From Ichthyophonus hoferi (Eukaryota; Opisthokonta; Ichthyosporea; Ichthyophonida; Ichthyophonidae), in contig NAOQ01000031.1 in NCBI GenBank assembly GCA_002751075.1, forward strand, positions 41,823 through 54,352: 12,530 nt of DNA, given 5' to 3'. Below the pieces are notes generated by a model that was not told the DNA's origin, did no database searches, and saw only the letters and a program-made list of their open reading frames with translations. Below, piece after piece: positions 1 to 9,913 of this stretch. The first letter of the stretch is position 1, and each line of letters begins with the position of its first letter. Both the position numbers and the translations under genes were made by a program.

Positions 1-60
1 ATATATACATATACCTATATATCTATATACCTACATATCTATATACCTATATGCATATCT
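1..60. repeat. Degenerate (ATATACCTATAT)n microsatellite
   Basis: A pyrimidine/purine-alternating tract of ATATACCTATAT-like and ATATCTATAT-like units. It lies in the THOC7 intron downstream (minus strand) of exon 85-172 and runs to the window edge. Confidence 0.7.
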
Positions 61-84
61 TCACCAATGCATACACCTACATAC

Positions 85-1620
85 CTGTTTCATCCTTTTA
101 GTGGTATGTGTGTCCAAGTCATTGGTCTGACGGGTCAACTCGTCGATCTCACGGGTCAGTTCACTGATTCGGCTATTAGGGAATAACATTAAAGCTGGGA
201 ATATTTTGTATATATAGCCATGCATGTCTATCAATATCTTTCATAGATAAGAAAGTCAGTAGGCGGTAAATAATGAATATTATTATAGTGTATAGTACAA
301 TAGTATCTTCTTAATATAAGAGTATAATAATATAAGAGTAAAATAATATGATATATATAACCATATCTCTCCTTTTCACACATCCTATCCCCATTTCTCA
401 TTGAGTGCATAGAATATTAAAACCCTTTTTAGGAATTGCAACACGAATATATTGCAATGGAGAGATATTCCCACACAAGAATATACATACTTGGTACTGG
501 TGGCCCTATCAGGGAACTTTAGGGTCTCCCTAGCTACGACGTCATATTCCTCCCTCCTCTTCCTGTCCTCGTGGGCCCGTTCTAATTGGTGTAGAAGCTC
601 TATAATCTCATTATCCAATCGAGTGATTTCTTTTTCTGCACGTACGTACAGATGCATGTCCATATAAGGACATTATCAGTGTCAATGTTATTGGTCAGTT
701 GGTCTTTGTAGACATGATTTTAAGAGGTTTTCATTGGTGCATAGACTGACGAGAAAAAGCTAAGGACTGTGATTGAATGAACTAAGGGATAGAAATAGAT
801 ATAGATAAGCAGATATATACACTCAACCACTAGGAATGTCCCCACCTACCTGTCTGTAAGCTGTAGGACCGTTGTGAGTGCATGTCATTGAGGGTGCTAC
901 TAGCTGTCACGTAGGGGCCTAGCATGGCATTCTTAGTATCGGAGAGGAGACGACGCATACGAGCTGCATCACATTGTCTAGGAAGGGGAAGGGGATGGGC
1001 GAGTGTGTGTATATGAATAGATTACATACATAGAAAGATATTACATACCTATAGATATATTATATACATGCAAACATACACACACATATATATATACACG
1101 TATATACATTCCCATATATATTATTACCCCTCCCACACCCTACCTATCTTTAGGCTCTGCACTAAGGGCAGCAGTATTCACCCACTGTAACAGGTTAGTA
1201 TCTAAAGTATTATGTTTACGTTCTTCTACCATGGCTCTTGTAAGCGTCGCATTCCTTTCGGCTGGGCACACACCTAGGGGTAGAGATGAGTGAATGAGTG
1301 AGTACATATAGTGTGTGGGGATAGGATAAGAGAAGGGTAGAGGCAGAATGAGAGAAAGATATTTGGGTACAATGTTAAGACATACATACATACACATATA
1401 AACATAGACAAGAGCATGCAAAGAGATAGGAGTATGCTTGTGGAGGAAACAGAGCTGTGCTTATTTGGTGTGCATGCTACGTATAGCCTGTATGTAGTGT
1501 TGTATATATAATATGAAAATATAACATATAAGGTCTGTGAAGCCAACCTAAGGCATTCTTTGGGAGTTGAACGGAGGTCAGGTCCAGGCGCTGGGAGGGA
1601 GTCGAATGTCGTGCGGCCAT
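85..1620 (-). CDS. THOC7: THO complex subunit 7 (partial, 3' end off window)
   Basis: Subunit of the nuclear THO/TREX complex, which couples transcription to mRNA packaging and export. Five coding exons are read on the minus strand: 1548-1620, 1144-1273, 850-977, 491-635 and 85-172. All junctions are GT-AG and all phases agree, giving residues 1-188. Animal THOC7 is about 200 aa, so only a short C-terminal exon should be missing to the left of position 85. The diagnostic stretch is REEYDVVARETLKFPDR (residues 138-154), which matches the conserved EYDxLAK...HPDR block of the family. Residues 112-188 are charged and heptad-like, as in the family's coiled coil. Residues 45-60 (LDTNLLQWVNT region) fit the conserved N-terminal helix. 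The start MAARHSTPSQ follows a C-rich and (TA)n stretch. The gene is head-to-head with the MED29-like gene. Identification comes from remembered alignment; the middle exon 850-977 is the least conserved part. Confidence 0.85.
173..490 (-). other. THOC7 intron 4
   Basis: This is the 318-bp intron between THOC7 exons 4 and 5. It is bounded on the minus strand by GTATGT and by CTAATAG. The content is AT-rich, with short runs of TATAAGAG and TAATA. Nothing coding was seen. Confidence 0.7.
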
Positions 1621-1647
1621 AATGTGATTATATATATATATATATAA

Positions 1648-1670
1648 GGGGTGGGGGGGGTGGGTGGGGG
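1648..1670 (+). other. G-quadruplex-capable G-tract next to the THOC7 start
   Basis: Runs of 4, 8, 3 and 5 guanines are separated by single thymines, so this strand meets the usual four-run G-quadruplex pattern. It is the template strand for THOC7. The coding strand carries the C-rich complement 28 to 50 nt upstream of the THOC7 ATG, with an 18-nt (TA) run between them. Confidence 0.65.
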
Positions 1671-1919
1671 AAGATGTAGGCTATAGTCGATGGACCCTTG
1701 CTACAATGGTTGAATTATTTGTGTATATCCTAAATGATGTATTAATATATGTATATATATATTAATATATATTAACATGCATATAAATATATTATAATAT
1801 AATTGGAAGCTCAATCTTTTATCTAGACCATAACACAGTTAATAAGTAATGTTTATATTGTATATAACAGCAGCCAATACAAATGCTGATTGCAGTTAGT
1901 TGTTAGATTGACTTGCAGG

Positions 1920-2115
1920 TACATGTATTGATGTATTATGTATTATTAATAATAATATATAATTCTCATATTATAGTATTATACAACATAAGATAATATT
2001 ATACAATATAATATTATACAATATAGTATAATCCAATATCATATAATATTATATAATATAATGATACAATACAACACATAATATAATATAATATAGTATA
2101 ATATAATATAATACA
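1920..2115. repeat. Degenerate ATAATATA repeat tract
   Basis: Nearly pure A/T sequence made of variants of TATAATATTATACAATA. It is repeated with interruptions and is locally self-complementary. It lies in the divergent spacer between THOC7 and the MED29-like gene. Confidence 0.7.
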
Positions 2116-2279
2116 ATAGAACGTATATACATATTTATACATATACATACTAGGCATAGGACGTTTATATATCTGGTTTATAGAGATATATGTACTAGAA
2201 TAAAGCCTGTTAGATACTATATATCTATTGTAACATTATTAAAAAGTATATATTCTCACGTAGTACTTGCTCTTACCGA

Positions 2280-2308
2280 TTATATATATATATATATATA
2301 TATATATG
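2280..2308. repeat. (AT)n microsatellite
   Basis: About 14 AT dinucleotides in a row, about 50 bp upstream of the MED29-like start codon. Confidence 0.85.
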
Positions 2309-2361
2309 CAATTTCATATTATTAATACACATACAAGCAATCACCGCACCTAGCCATCGTC

Positions 2362-5300
2362 ATGGCAACACTATCAGCCCCTTCTCAACAACACTTAGTA
2401 GGCAACAGGCCCACCCCTACCCAGACTACACCCAAGGCTGATACTGCCTACCCTACTACTGTGTCGGCCTTAGTGTCCAGACTCCGCGATACCTTTGAGG
2501 TACCCAGAGAACTGCACAACATTAGACCCACACCTAGTGGTTTATTTTTCTTTTGCATTTTTTTCCTTTTTTTATCAATATTTTTCTAATCACATCAATA
2601 TGCAATATATATAATATATAATAGATGGCTAGTATTTGTTCTCTCTCCTGTTTCCAAATGCCTGCCCTTTGGTCCTTGTCAACTACATACTATACTATAC
2701 TATCCTATCCTATAGTGTCCGATACTATATTATATTATGCTATGTTATACTATACTATACTATACTATACTAAGATTTGATGTTTTCGCTGTTCTTGTAC
2801 CTTGCCATCAGCCTCTGTTTAGGCTGTGGCCCTATCCTCCTACCTTCATCCTCTTCCTATCTATACACTTTTTACACTTTTCTTTTTCTTCTTATTATCT
2901 CCCTTACATTTTCTTTTCCACCACCCTCCCTCTCCCTCTCCCTCTCCCTTTCCTCTCTCTCTTCTTTCTCCTCTATCCTCCTAAACTAACACACGCCTCT
3001 TCGACTTCCTTTCACCTCTTCCCACTCCATGTCACCCTATCAGACAGGTGTAATTCACAGTGCTAACCAGGCCTTAGAAGAGAGTAGAAACGACCCCTAT
3101 GGGTACCCTACCTTCCTACCTTCCTACCTACCTACCTACCTACCTACCTACCTATCTATCTATCTACCTACCTACCTACCTACCTATTATACTCTGATTA
3201 TCTTATCCTATTATGCCATCATTTTATCATCCTATTATATAATTATCCTAGAACCCTATCAGACTATCATACCATCCAACTGCCATATAACACCATCTTA
3301 CCTGACACAATTGACCATTTAGATTAACCACACTATTTTATTATCCAATCCGACCTATTCCCAGACATTAATCTATCTTTCCCTAGCAACACTCCTTCCT
3401 TCTTTTTTCCTTCCAATCATATTATATATATATATATATATATATGTATTCAATCACATACCCTATTCTCATCCCCACCACCCAATCGCTATTGATAGTG
3501 TACTTGTTATTCTTTTTAGACATTGATATTTTAATATTTAATACTTTTAAAAGATATTAACGATTGGTTACATTTCATGGGTCTTGTCTTACTTATAATA
3601 AAACGTTATTTTATTTTTGATCTCGATTCAATATATATTATGCTAATCGATTTATATCTTAATATATTTTTAATTCGTATTTTTATTTTTAAAATACATA
3701 TTTATTCGCATTTATAAACTTTAAATTTTATGTAATTTTCCTTCGACGATCAGGCCAAAGGTTACAAAGATTTTAAACCAATAGACACCTCCATCTCGCT
3801 GTACATATACCCAAATAGAAAGATTTGCCAATCAGCATACACATAGCCAACCGATGGCATGACTCCCTACAGATTTATAGCCATTGATAAGCGAGATCCA
3901 GAGAAAGGGATCCCATTAGCACAGACCTTGGGAGAGTTTGAAGGACTGTGTGATAAGCTGTATGAAGTGGTGGTAGGGGGCCTTATGGTTTACTTTAATA
4001 CATACGTTCTCTATCTTTCCTTCTTTCTTTCTCCTTCTCTTTCTCTTTCTCTTTTTCTTTCTCATTCTCTGGTGTGCTCTCTACCAACAACTAGCTTTAT
4101 ATCTATCTCCTGATATGCTTACATCATCCAATTATATTAGTCCTTCCAGAACCCATATTACTATTTTATATTCTTGTTTTACGCTATGATTGATTGTCTC
4201 TCCACCAACTACCATAATTATTACACCAATCATATTACAAGCATCCTTCTCACTCGGTTTTAGACTTTTCTCTTATTGATCACATTCATTAATCACAACC
4301 AATAGAAATGGATTCCATTATTCCATATACGGCATTAACTAATTGGGAATATATATCATATACCCACCGATGATATAATAACTGTATACATTGGTACTTA
4401 ACTAGTATGTCGTAATTACACATACATATATAAATACGTGCATATACACATACCTACCTACCTACCTACATACATCATACATACATACATACATACATAC
4501 ATACATTCATACATACTTACATACATACATGCATACATACATACATGCATACACACATACATACATACATACATATATAAATACATATACCACATATGCA
4601 CTACAGAATAGTACGCGTCAGGTTCTAGTGAATAGAATTAACGATAGCCATGGACTCAGTCACGGCAATACTCTCCCTCCACTCCCTAGTAAAGATCAGG
4701 TAGGTGGTATAGGATAGGGTAGAGTAGGGTAGAGTAAGTGTGATCTGTGGTCATCATATTGCCAATCATATAGATTTTAAAAATTTACAACCATGTGTCT
4801 CCCATGACTGCCTCTGGGAAAAAGAGTGTATTGATTGGGTATAGGTATATACTAATATACTATTATATTCACTTTCTCCTACTATATCCTAACATTAAAG
4901 AAAAAGGATGACAAGGTAAACCTTGTTGCTATGACAACCAGGGGAGGAAAGGATCCCTATACTAGTCAAACACACAACTAATCTATCCTTTGCTGTGCAT
5001 CTAGCCACTAGAGGCAGTCAAGCAGGTCCCCCAGTCAGGCCCAGTGACCCTTGACGCCCCCTACGCCACCTACACCTCTGCAGTGGCCACGCAGCTGCAT
5101 TGCTATGAAAAGACGTTAGAGTTTATTAATGACTTCGTAGGGTATGAGGACCCCTTGCAGGACCAACCAATGATTGATGAGGAGGAGATGCAGGTTGACC
5201 AATCACACACTGAAGAGATAAAACAGGAACAGGAACAGGATTGGAAGCAGACGCCAGATGCCCTCCTGGAAAGCTATGGGGAGGGGGGGGAAGGGGTGGG

Positions 5301-5391
5301 GAATAGCCTGGGACATGTGAAGATAGAACCAGGCCAAGGTGATGGGGGCCTGTTGGAGCCTATGACTGGCCAGGGTCATAATGCTACGTGA
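2362..5391 (+). CDS. MED29: Mediator subunit 29-like protein (complete, five exons)
   Basis: Exons are 2362-2539, 3048-3102, 3873-3972, 4607-4699 and 5005-5391. All introns are GT-AG and phases match, giving 270 aa. MED29 (Intersex in flies) is a tail/head-junction subunit of the Mediator coactivator of RNA polymerase II. The call rests on two blocks in family order. LGEFEGLCDKLYEVV (about residues 97-111) resembles the human block around EEFYALCDQLELCL. DAPYATYTSAVATQLHCYEK (about 155-174) followed by LEFINDF resembles the human block around YPQYLAVIKAQI. The protein is longer than human MED29 (200 aa) because of an acidic, Gln/Glu-rich, Gly-rich tail (about 183-270). An in-frame TAA at 2323-2325 and the AUGG context support the start. 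An alternative end of exon 1 after GAG at a GTACCC is possible but does not join in phase to exon 2. The gene structure is well supported; the family name is moderate, and another Mediator-like subunit is possible. Confidence 0.55.
2540..3047 (+). other. MED29-like intron 1
   Basis: 508 bp, donor GTTTAT (weak) and acceptor CAGACAG. It contains a (TATAC)n run at about 2743-2772 and long polypyrimidine tracts at about 2840-3010, including CCCTCT units. Open frames here come from low-complexity pyrimidine sequence and are not taken as genes. Confidence 0.6.
2743..2772. repeat. (TATAC)n pentanucleotide microsatellite
   Basis: About six tandem TATAC units. Degraded units extend the tract back to about 2690. 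Confidence 0.8.
3107..3186. repeat. (CTAC)n tetranucleotide microsatellite
   Basis: About 20 tandem CTAC units with a few CTAT and CTTC variants. The tract begins right after the donor of MED29-like intron 2. Confidence 0.9.
3423..3446. repeat. (AT)n microsatellite
   Basis: About 12 AT dinucleotides inside MED29-like intron 2. Confidence 0.8.
3973..4606 (+). other. MED29-like intron 3
   Basis: 634 bp, donor GTAGGG and acceptor CACTACAG. It holds a TTTCTC-type pyrimidine tract at about 4018-4070 and a large (CATA)n tract at about 4447-4580. Several CCAAT/ATTGG words lie between. Nothing coding was seen. Confidence 0.6.
4447..4580. repeat. (CATA)n / (CCTA)n microsatellite
   Basis: Starts with four CCTA units and continues with some 25 imperfect CATA units. 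It ends about 25 bp before the acceptor of MED29-like exon 4. Confidence 0.85.
4700..5004 (+). other. MED29-like intron 4
   Basis: 305 bp, donor GTAGGT and acceptor GCATCTAG. Just inside the donor is a short purine-rich direct repeat with two AGGGTAGAGT copies at about 4715-4735. Nothing else was seen. Confidence 0.6.
5278..5301 (+). other. Coding-strand G-quadruplex candidate in the MED29-like last exon
   Basis: Runs of 4, 8, 4 and 4 guanines are separated by A, AA and T. The tract lies on the mRNA-sense strand and encodes a Gly-rich stretch (GEGGEGVGN). It meets the strict four-run quadruplex pattern. Confidence 0.6.
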
Positions 5392-5392
5392 T

Positions 5393-5398
5393 ATTAAA
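5393..5398 (+). terminator. Possible poly(A) signal ATTAAA after the MED29-like stop
   Basis: ATTAAA begins 2 nt after the TGA stop, which would make a very short 3' UTR. An AATAAA at about 5860-5865 is the alternative. Neither is proven. Confidence 0.3.
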
Positions 5399-5760
5399 AT
5401 TTCAAAGTGGTTGTTTTCACATTGGATTGGATTTGCATTGGTGATGGCTTGGACCTGATCACTTGATTTCGTTTTGATACTATACTTAGATGGATGATAT
5501 TATTAGCTATAACATTATTGGCTCATAGAGCACCAACAACATAATCGATTTACACTGATTGACCATCCAATGCCATTTCCAGCAAAGTATGAAGGTGAAA
5601 CTGTCTGTGGCAGTCGAACCTACTTTGCAATAGACTTAGTTACAAGTCTTGGAACGATTTTATTAAACGTTTGATAATTCATATGCATGTGCACACACTC
5701 ATTTTAGGGACTCCTAATATATCTTATATACATATCTAATCAAATGAAACTCTGGCATGC

Positions 5761-5803
5761 TCCTATGGCCGATAGGAACCAACGCTTTAGTACAAACTAA
5801 AGC
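5761..5803. other. Two adjacent perfect hairpins
   Basis: TCCTAT/ATAGGA pairs across a 5-nt loop at 5761-5777. GCTTTAGT/ACTAAAGC pairs across a 4-nt loop at 5784-5803. Six bases separate them. No flanking tRNA, snoRNA or terminator hallmark was recognised. Confidence 0.4.
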
Positions 5804-5970
5804 ACTAGTCTTAGCAAATTGCTTCAGTTAGTATTAACAGTAGATCAAATATGTGGTGCAATAAAGCGTGTAAGAAGAGATGCTGTACTACACTGCAATA
5901 TCCATCTAGCGCAGTTAGGATCTGGCTCTCGTCAATCTCATGGGGCCTATTGTTCATAGTACTTATTAAC

Positions 5971-6358
5971 TCACTGTGTTGTTATTATCTTACTGTATTG
6001 TAATTATTAGCTTTGTATTGTGGTTATTATTTTACTGTGTTATTGTTACTATCCTACTGTGTTGTTACTATCCTACTGTGTTGTAGTTACTATCCTACTG
6101 TGTTGTTGTTACTATCCTACTGTGTTGTTGTTACTATCCTACTGTGTTGTTGTTACTATCCTACTGTGTTGTTGTTACTATCCTACTGTGTTGTTGTTAC
6201 TATCCTACTGTGTTGTTGTTACTATCCTACTGTGTTGTTGTTACTATCTTACTGTATTGTTGTTATTGTCTTACTGTATTGTGGTTATTATTTTACTGTG
6301 TTGTAGTTACTATCCTACTGTGTTGCAGTTATTATCTTACTGTGTTGTAGATATTATC
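5971..6358. repeat. 22-bp minisatellite, about 18 copies
   Basis: The core unit GTTACTATCCTACTGTGTTG plus TT (22 bp) repeats about 18 times. Near-identical copies occupy about 6080-6245, with diverged copies at both ends. Because 22 leaves remainder 1 when divided by 3, successive copies shift frame and all three plus-strand frames stay open. This explains the overlapping Tyr/Cys/Leu-rich ORFs, which are not genes. Confidence 0.95.
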
Positions 6359-6419
6359 GCATGCATTTTGGTCAACTCATAACAATTACAAGTAAAAAAC
6401 AAAATCAAAGTAAAGGATA

Positions 6420-6425
6420 TTTATT
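6420..6425 (-). terminator. Probable IDI1 poly(A) signal
   Basis: AATAAA on the minus strand, about 175 nt past the IDI1 stop codon. It lies between the stop codon and the 22-bp minisatellite. Confidence 0.5.
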
Positions 6426-6600
6426 CGACACAACCGGCACATCACCACATATGTCATTGGTGTTGTACAGAGATCGTGTGCTCAACAGTGTATTATATAT
6501 AGACTAACGATATCAATATTCACTAATTATAATTGTAGCTATAGCCGTAACTATTTGATCTATGTTATATATATATGTAGCTACATATACTGAACACCAA

Positions 6601-8181
<1,581 letters not shown>

Positions 8182-9860
8182 TTTATCCTGCACTCAATAA
8201 AATATTTTATTTTGTTATTAAAAAAAAAATTTATTGGTTGATTTTGAAGTTAGTCTACTTAAAACAATTTCTGGATTTAAAATTAAGTTTGGTCAAAGAC
8301 CAATAGTTGAGTAGTTCATACTCTATAGTAACTATTCGTGTTAGGTGGGCTTAGCATGGTGCCGTGCTGTTACTGGTCCATTGTCACGGTGTTAGTGTGT
8401 AGTGTGCAAGAGTACTTTATATGTGTGTAAATTTATGTTATTTTACAGGGGAATGATCATGGAGTTATTGTGCGTAGATATGATAATAAGATAAAGCAGT
8501 GCTTGTTAAAAGGACATACGGGTAGATGAAATTGATTAATATCCTACAGCTTTGACTCTGCCCTCAATAAGGGTGAAAGATTAATAGAGGAAGAGCGAAT
8601 AAATAGGATAAAGGGGTTATTGTGAGAGATGCGCTACATAATATTAATAGAGGAGGAAGAAAAGGGAAAGAGAAAGAATTAGCCTGAAAAAAACATGGAA
8701 AGGTTTAGGAGGGATCCTATACTGTTATAATATATAAGATATTAACATATACATAATAAATATATATTATCTATTATAGCGCGTTATAAACGCTATTATA
8801 CAATCATAAATACCTTTAAACAAATAGTTTAAAATGCGGATAATAATGTTACTTATATAGTAGCTACAACTTATTATCTACACAGGACCTACTTTATACA
8901 CGTTCTTAATAGCCAATCACTGCATTTATTATTAATAAACCGTATGATTATTGGTTAATACATTTTCCATTCAATTATACACCAATTGGAACTTAGACTG
9001 TTGTACATAATTTTCATGATATATATCCAATAAAAGGAAGATAAGATTTTTATAATACAGAGAAACCAATAATAATCACGAAAAATACCATACGATTATT
9101 TTTCAGCCAATAGAAAAAATGGAGTCTAAGAATTTAATAAAAATTATGGGTTGGCTGCTTTGCAGGCATGATCGACAAAATACTTGTGTATAATCGGTTG
9201 TTATTGTATTATATATAATCCAATATATTGCAATTATATTGTCATTATTGTTAGTATTTAATTGTAATATAAGGTAGGCTTTTACTGTGTTCTATTGTAG
9301 TATCAATAGGAAAAGGCATTTGTAATTCTGTAATGTAAAATAGCTACAAAAATACACTGTTAAGGATGGCTTGTATTTCAGTACCTCCCTTTATTATGTT
9401 CGTGTACGCAAGGGTTGGTGAAGATGTTGTAAGTAGTTGTGGTTGTGGGCATGGAAAAGACAGTGTAATTACCCTGGTAGGAGGGTTGGAATATCAAGAC
9501 TATTTCTCATTACTTACTATTTATCTCTCTTTTTTCCTTATACTCTCCTACTATCTTTATAGAGAGACTAATCATGTTCTTCTTGCTAATCTTCTTCAAA
9601 TGCCACGCCATCTTCCTTCACAAGATGTGACATGAAAACAATTTTAAGCCTGATGCAAGAGGATTATAGGTCAAACCTACTGTACTATTATCAATTGTCT
9701 ATATACTAACTATGGTCACATATATCAATTAACATACTACAATATATATAAAAATATAGACCTCAAAGACGATATAATAGTAATATGAACTATACCAGCA
9801 GCCGCTATATATGCTTATGTAGGCGTAATGACAGTATGACGGGTTATTACAGCCTTCAAG
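8182..9860. promoter_or_regulatory. Divergent control region between IDI1 and MVD
   Basis: 1,679 bp separate the two start codons, which point away from each other. Both promoters and 5' UTRs must lie here unless a 5' UTR intron reaches further. The content is an A10 run near 8221, a purine-rich stretch at about 8560-8720 with ATTAATAGAGGA twice, an AT-rich core, and seven CCAAT/ATTGG boxes within 8913-9111. An 89-codon open frame at 9366-9635 has no recognisable motif and is not called. Confidence 0.6.
8913..9111. promoter_or_regulatory. CCAAT-box cluster
   Basis: CCAAT occurs on the plus strand at 8913, 8982, 9027, 9066 and 9107, and as ATTGG at 8950 and 8985. Chance expectation for both strands in 200 bp of this composition is below one. 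In vertebrates NF-Y binds CCAAT and helps SREBP at sterol genes. Whether that holds here is inference. Confidence 0.4.
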
Positions 9861-9913
9861 ATGACGAGGAAGGAGGTTACGTGTACTGCTCCTGTCAACA
9901 TTGCTGTTATTAA
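9836..9913 (+). other. Overlapping upstream ORF at MVD
   Basis: An ATG 25 nt before the MVD start opens a 25-codon frame, different from MVD's, that ends at the TAA at 9911-9913 inside MVD exon 1. If this ATG is on the mRNA it should reduce MVD initiation. An acceptor-like TTATTACAG ending at 9852 could instead mean that a 5' UTR intron removes it. Confidence 0.35.

Larger units (their letters stand above)
1621..2361. promoter_or_regulatory. Head-to-head spacer between THOC7 and the MED29-like gene
   Basis: 741 bp separate the two start codons, which point away from each other, so both promoters and 5' UTRs must lie here. The region holds (TA)n at 1629-1646, a G-tract at 1648-1670, degenerate ATAATATA repeats at about 1920-2115 and (AT)n at 2280-2308. 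CCAAT/ATTGG pentamers occur near 1804, 1873 and 2031. No open frame with coding character was seen. No TATA box can be singled out because TATA-like words are everywhere. Confidence 0.6.
3103..3872 (+). other. MED29-like intron 2
   Basis: 770 bp, donor GTACCC and acceptor CCCTACAG. It holds the CTAC microsatellite at 3107-3186, (AT)n at about 3423-3446 and a very AT-rich core. A 30-odd-codon open stretch lies at about 3735-3846 and is treated under findings. Confidence 0.6.
5392..6600. other. Tail-to-tail spacer between the MED29-like gene and IDI1
   Basis: Both neighbours end towards this 1.2-kb stretch. It contains two small perfect hairpins (5761-5777 and 5784-5803), an AATAAA near 5860, the 22-bp minisatellite at 5971-6358, and an IDI1-sense AATAAA at 6420-6425. 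I see no gene in it. Confidence 0.7.

Noticed and set aside
452-667. Plus-strand 71-codon ORF
   Set aside because: It is the antisense shadow of THOC7 exon 4.
1274-1546. Minus-strand 90-codon ORF in THOC7 intron 1
   Set aside because: It lies wholly in the intron between THOC7 exons 1 and 2. It has a repeat-like hydrophobic composition and no family resemblance.
2737-3066. 109-codon plus-strand ORF rich in Phe, Leu, Ser and Pro
   Set aside because: It comes from polypyrimidine low-complexity sequence in MED29-like intron 1 and only brushes exon 2, in another frame.
5613-5640. tRNA B-box-like word (GCAGTCGAACC on the plus strand, minus-strand tRNA)
   Set aside because: One mismatch to the B box, and no A box, anticodon arm or acceptor stem could be built around it.
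6013-6382. Three overlapping plus-strand ORFs rich in Tyr, Cys, Leu and Val
   Set aside because: They are translations of the 22-bp minisatellite. The unit length keeps all frames open, so they are not genes.
9366-9635. 89-codon plus-strand ORF beginning MACISVPPF
   Set aside because: No recognisable motif, no splice partner in phase with MVD, and length not surprising by chance. It is left as part of the divergent spacer.
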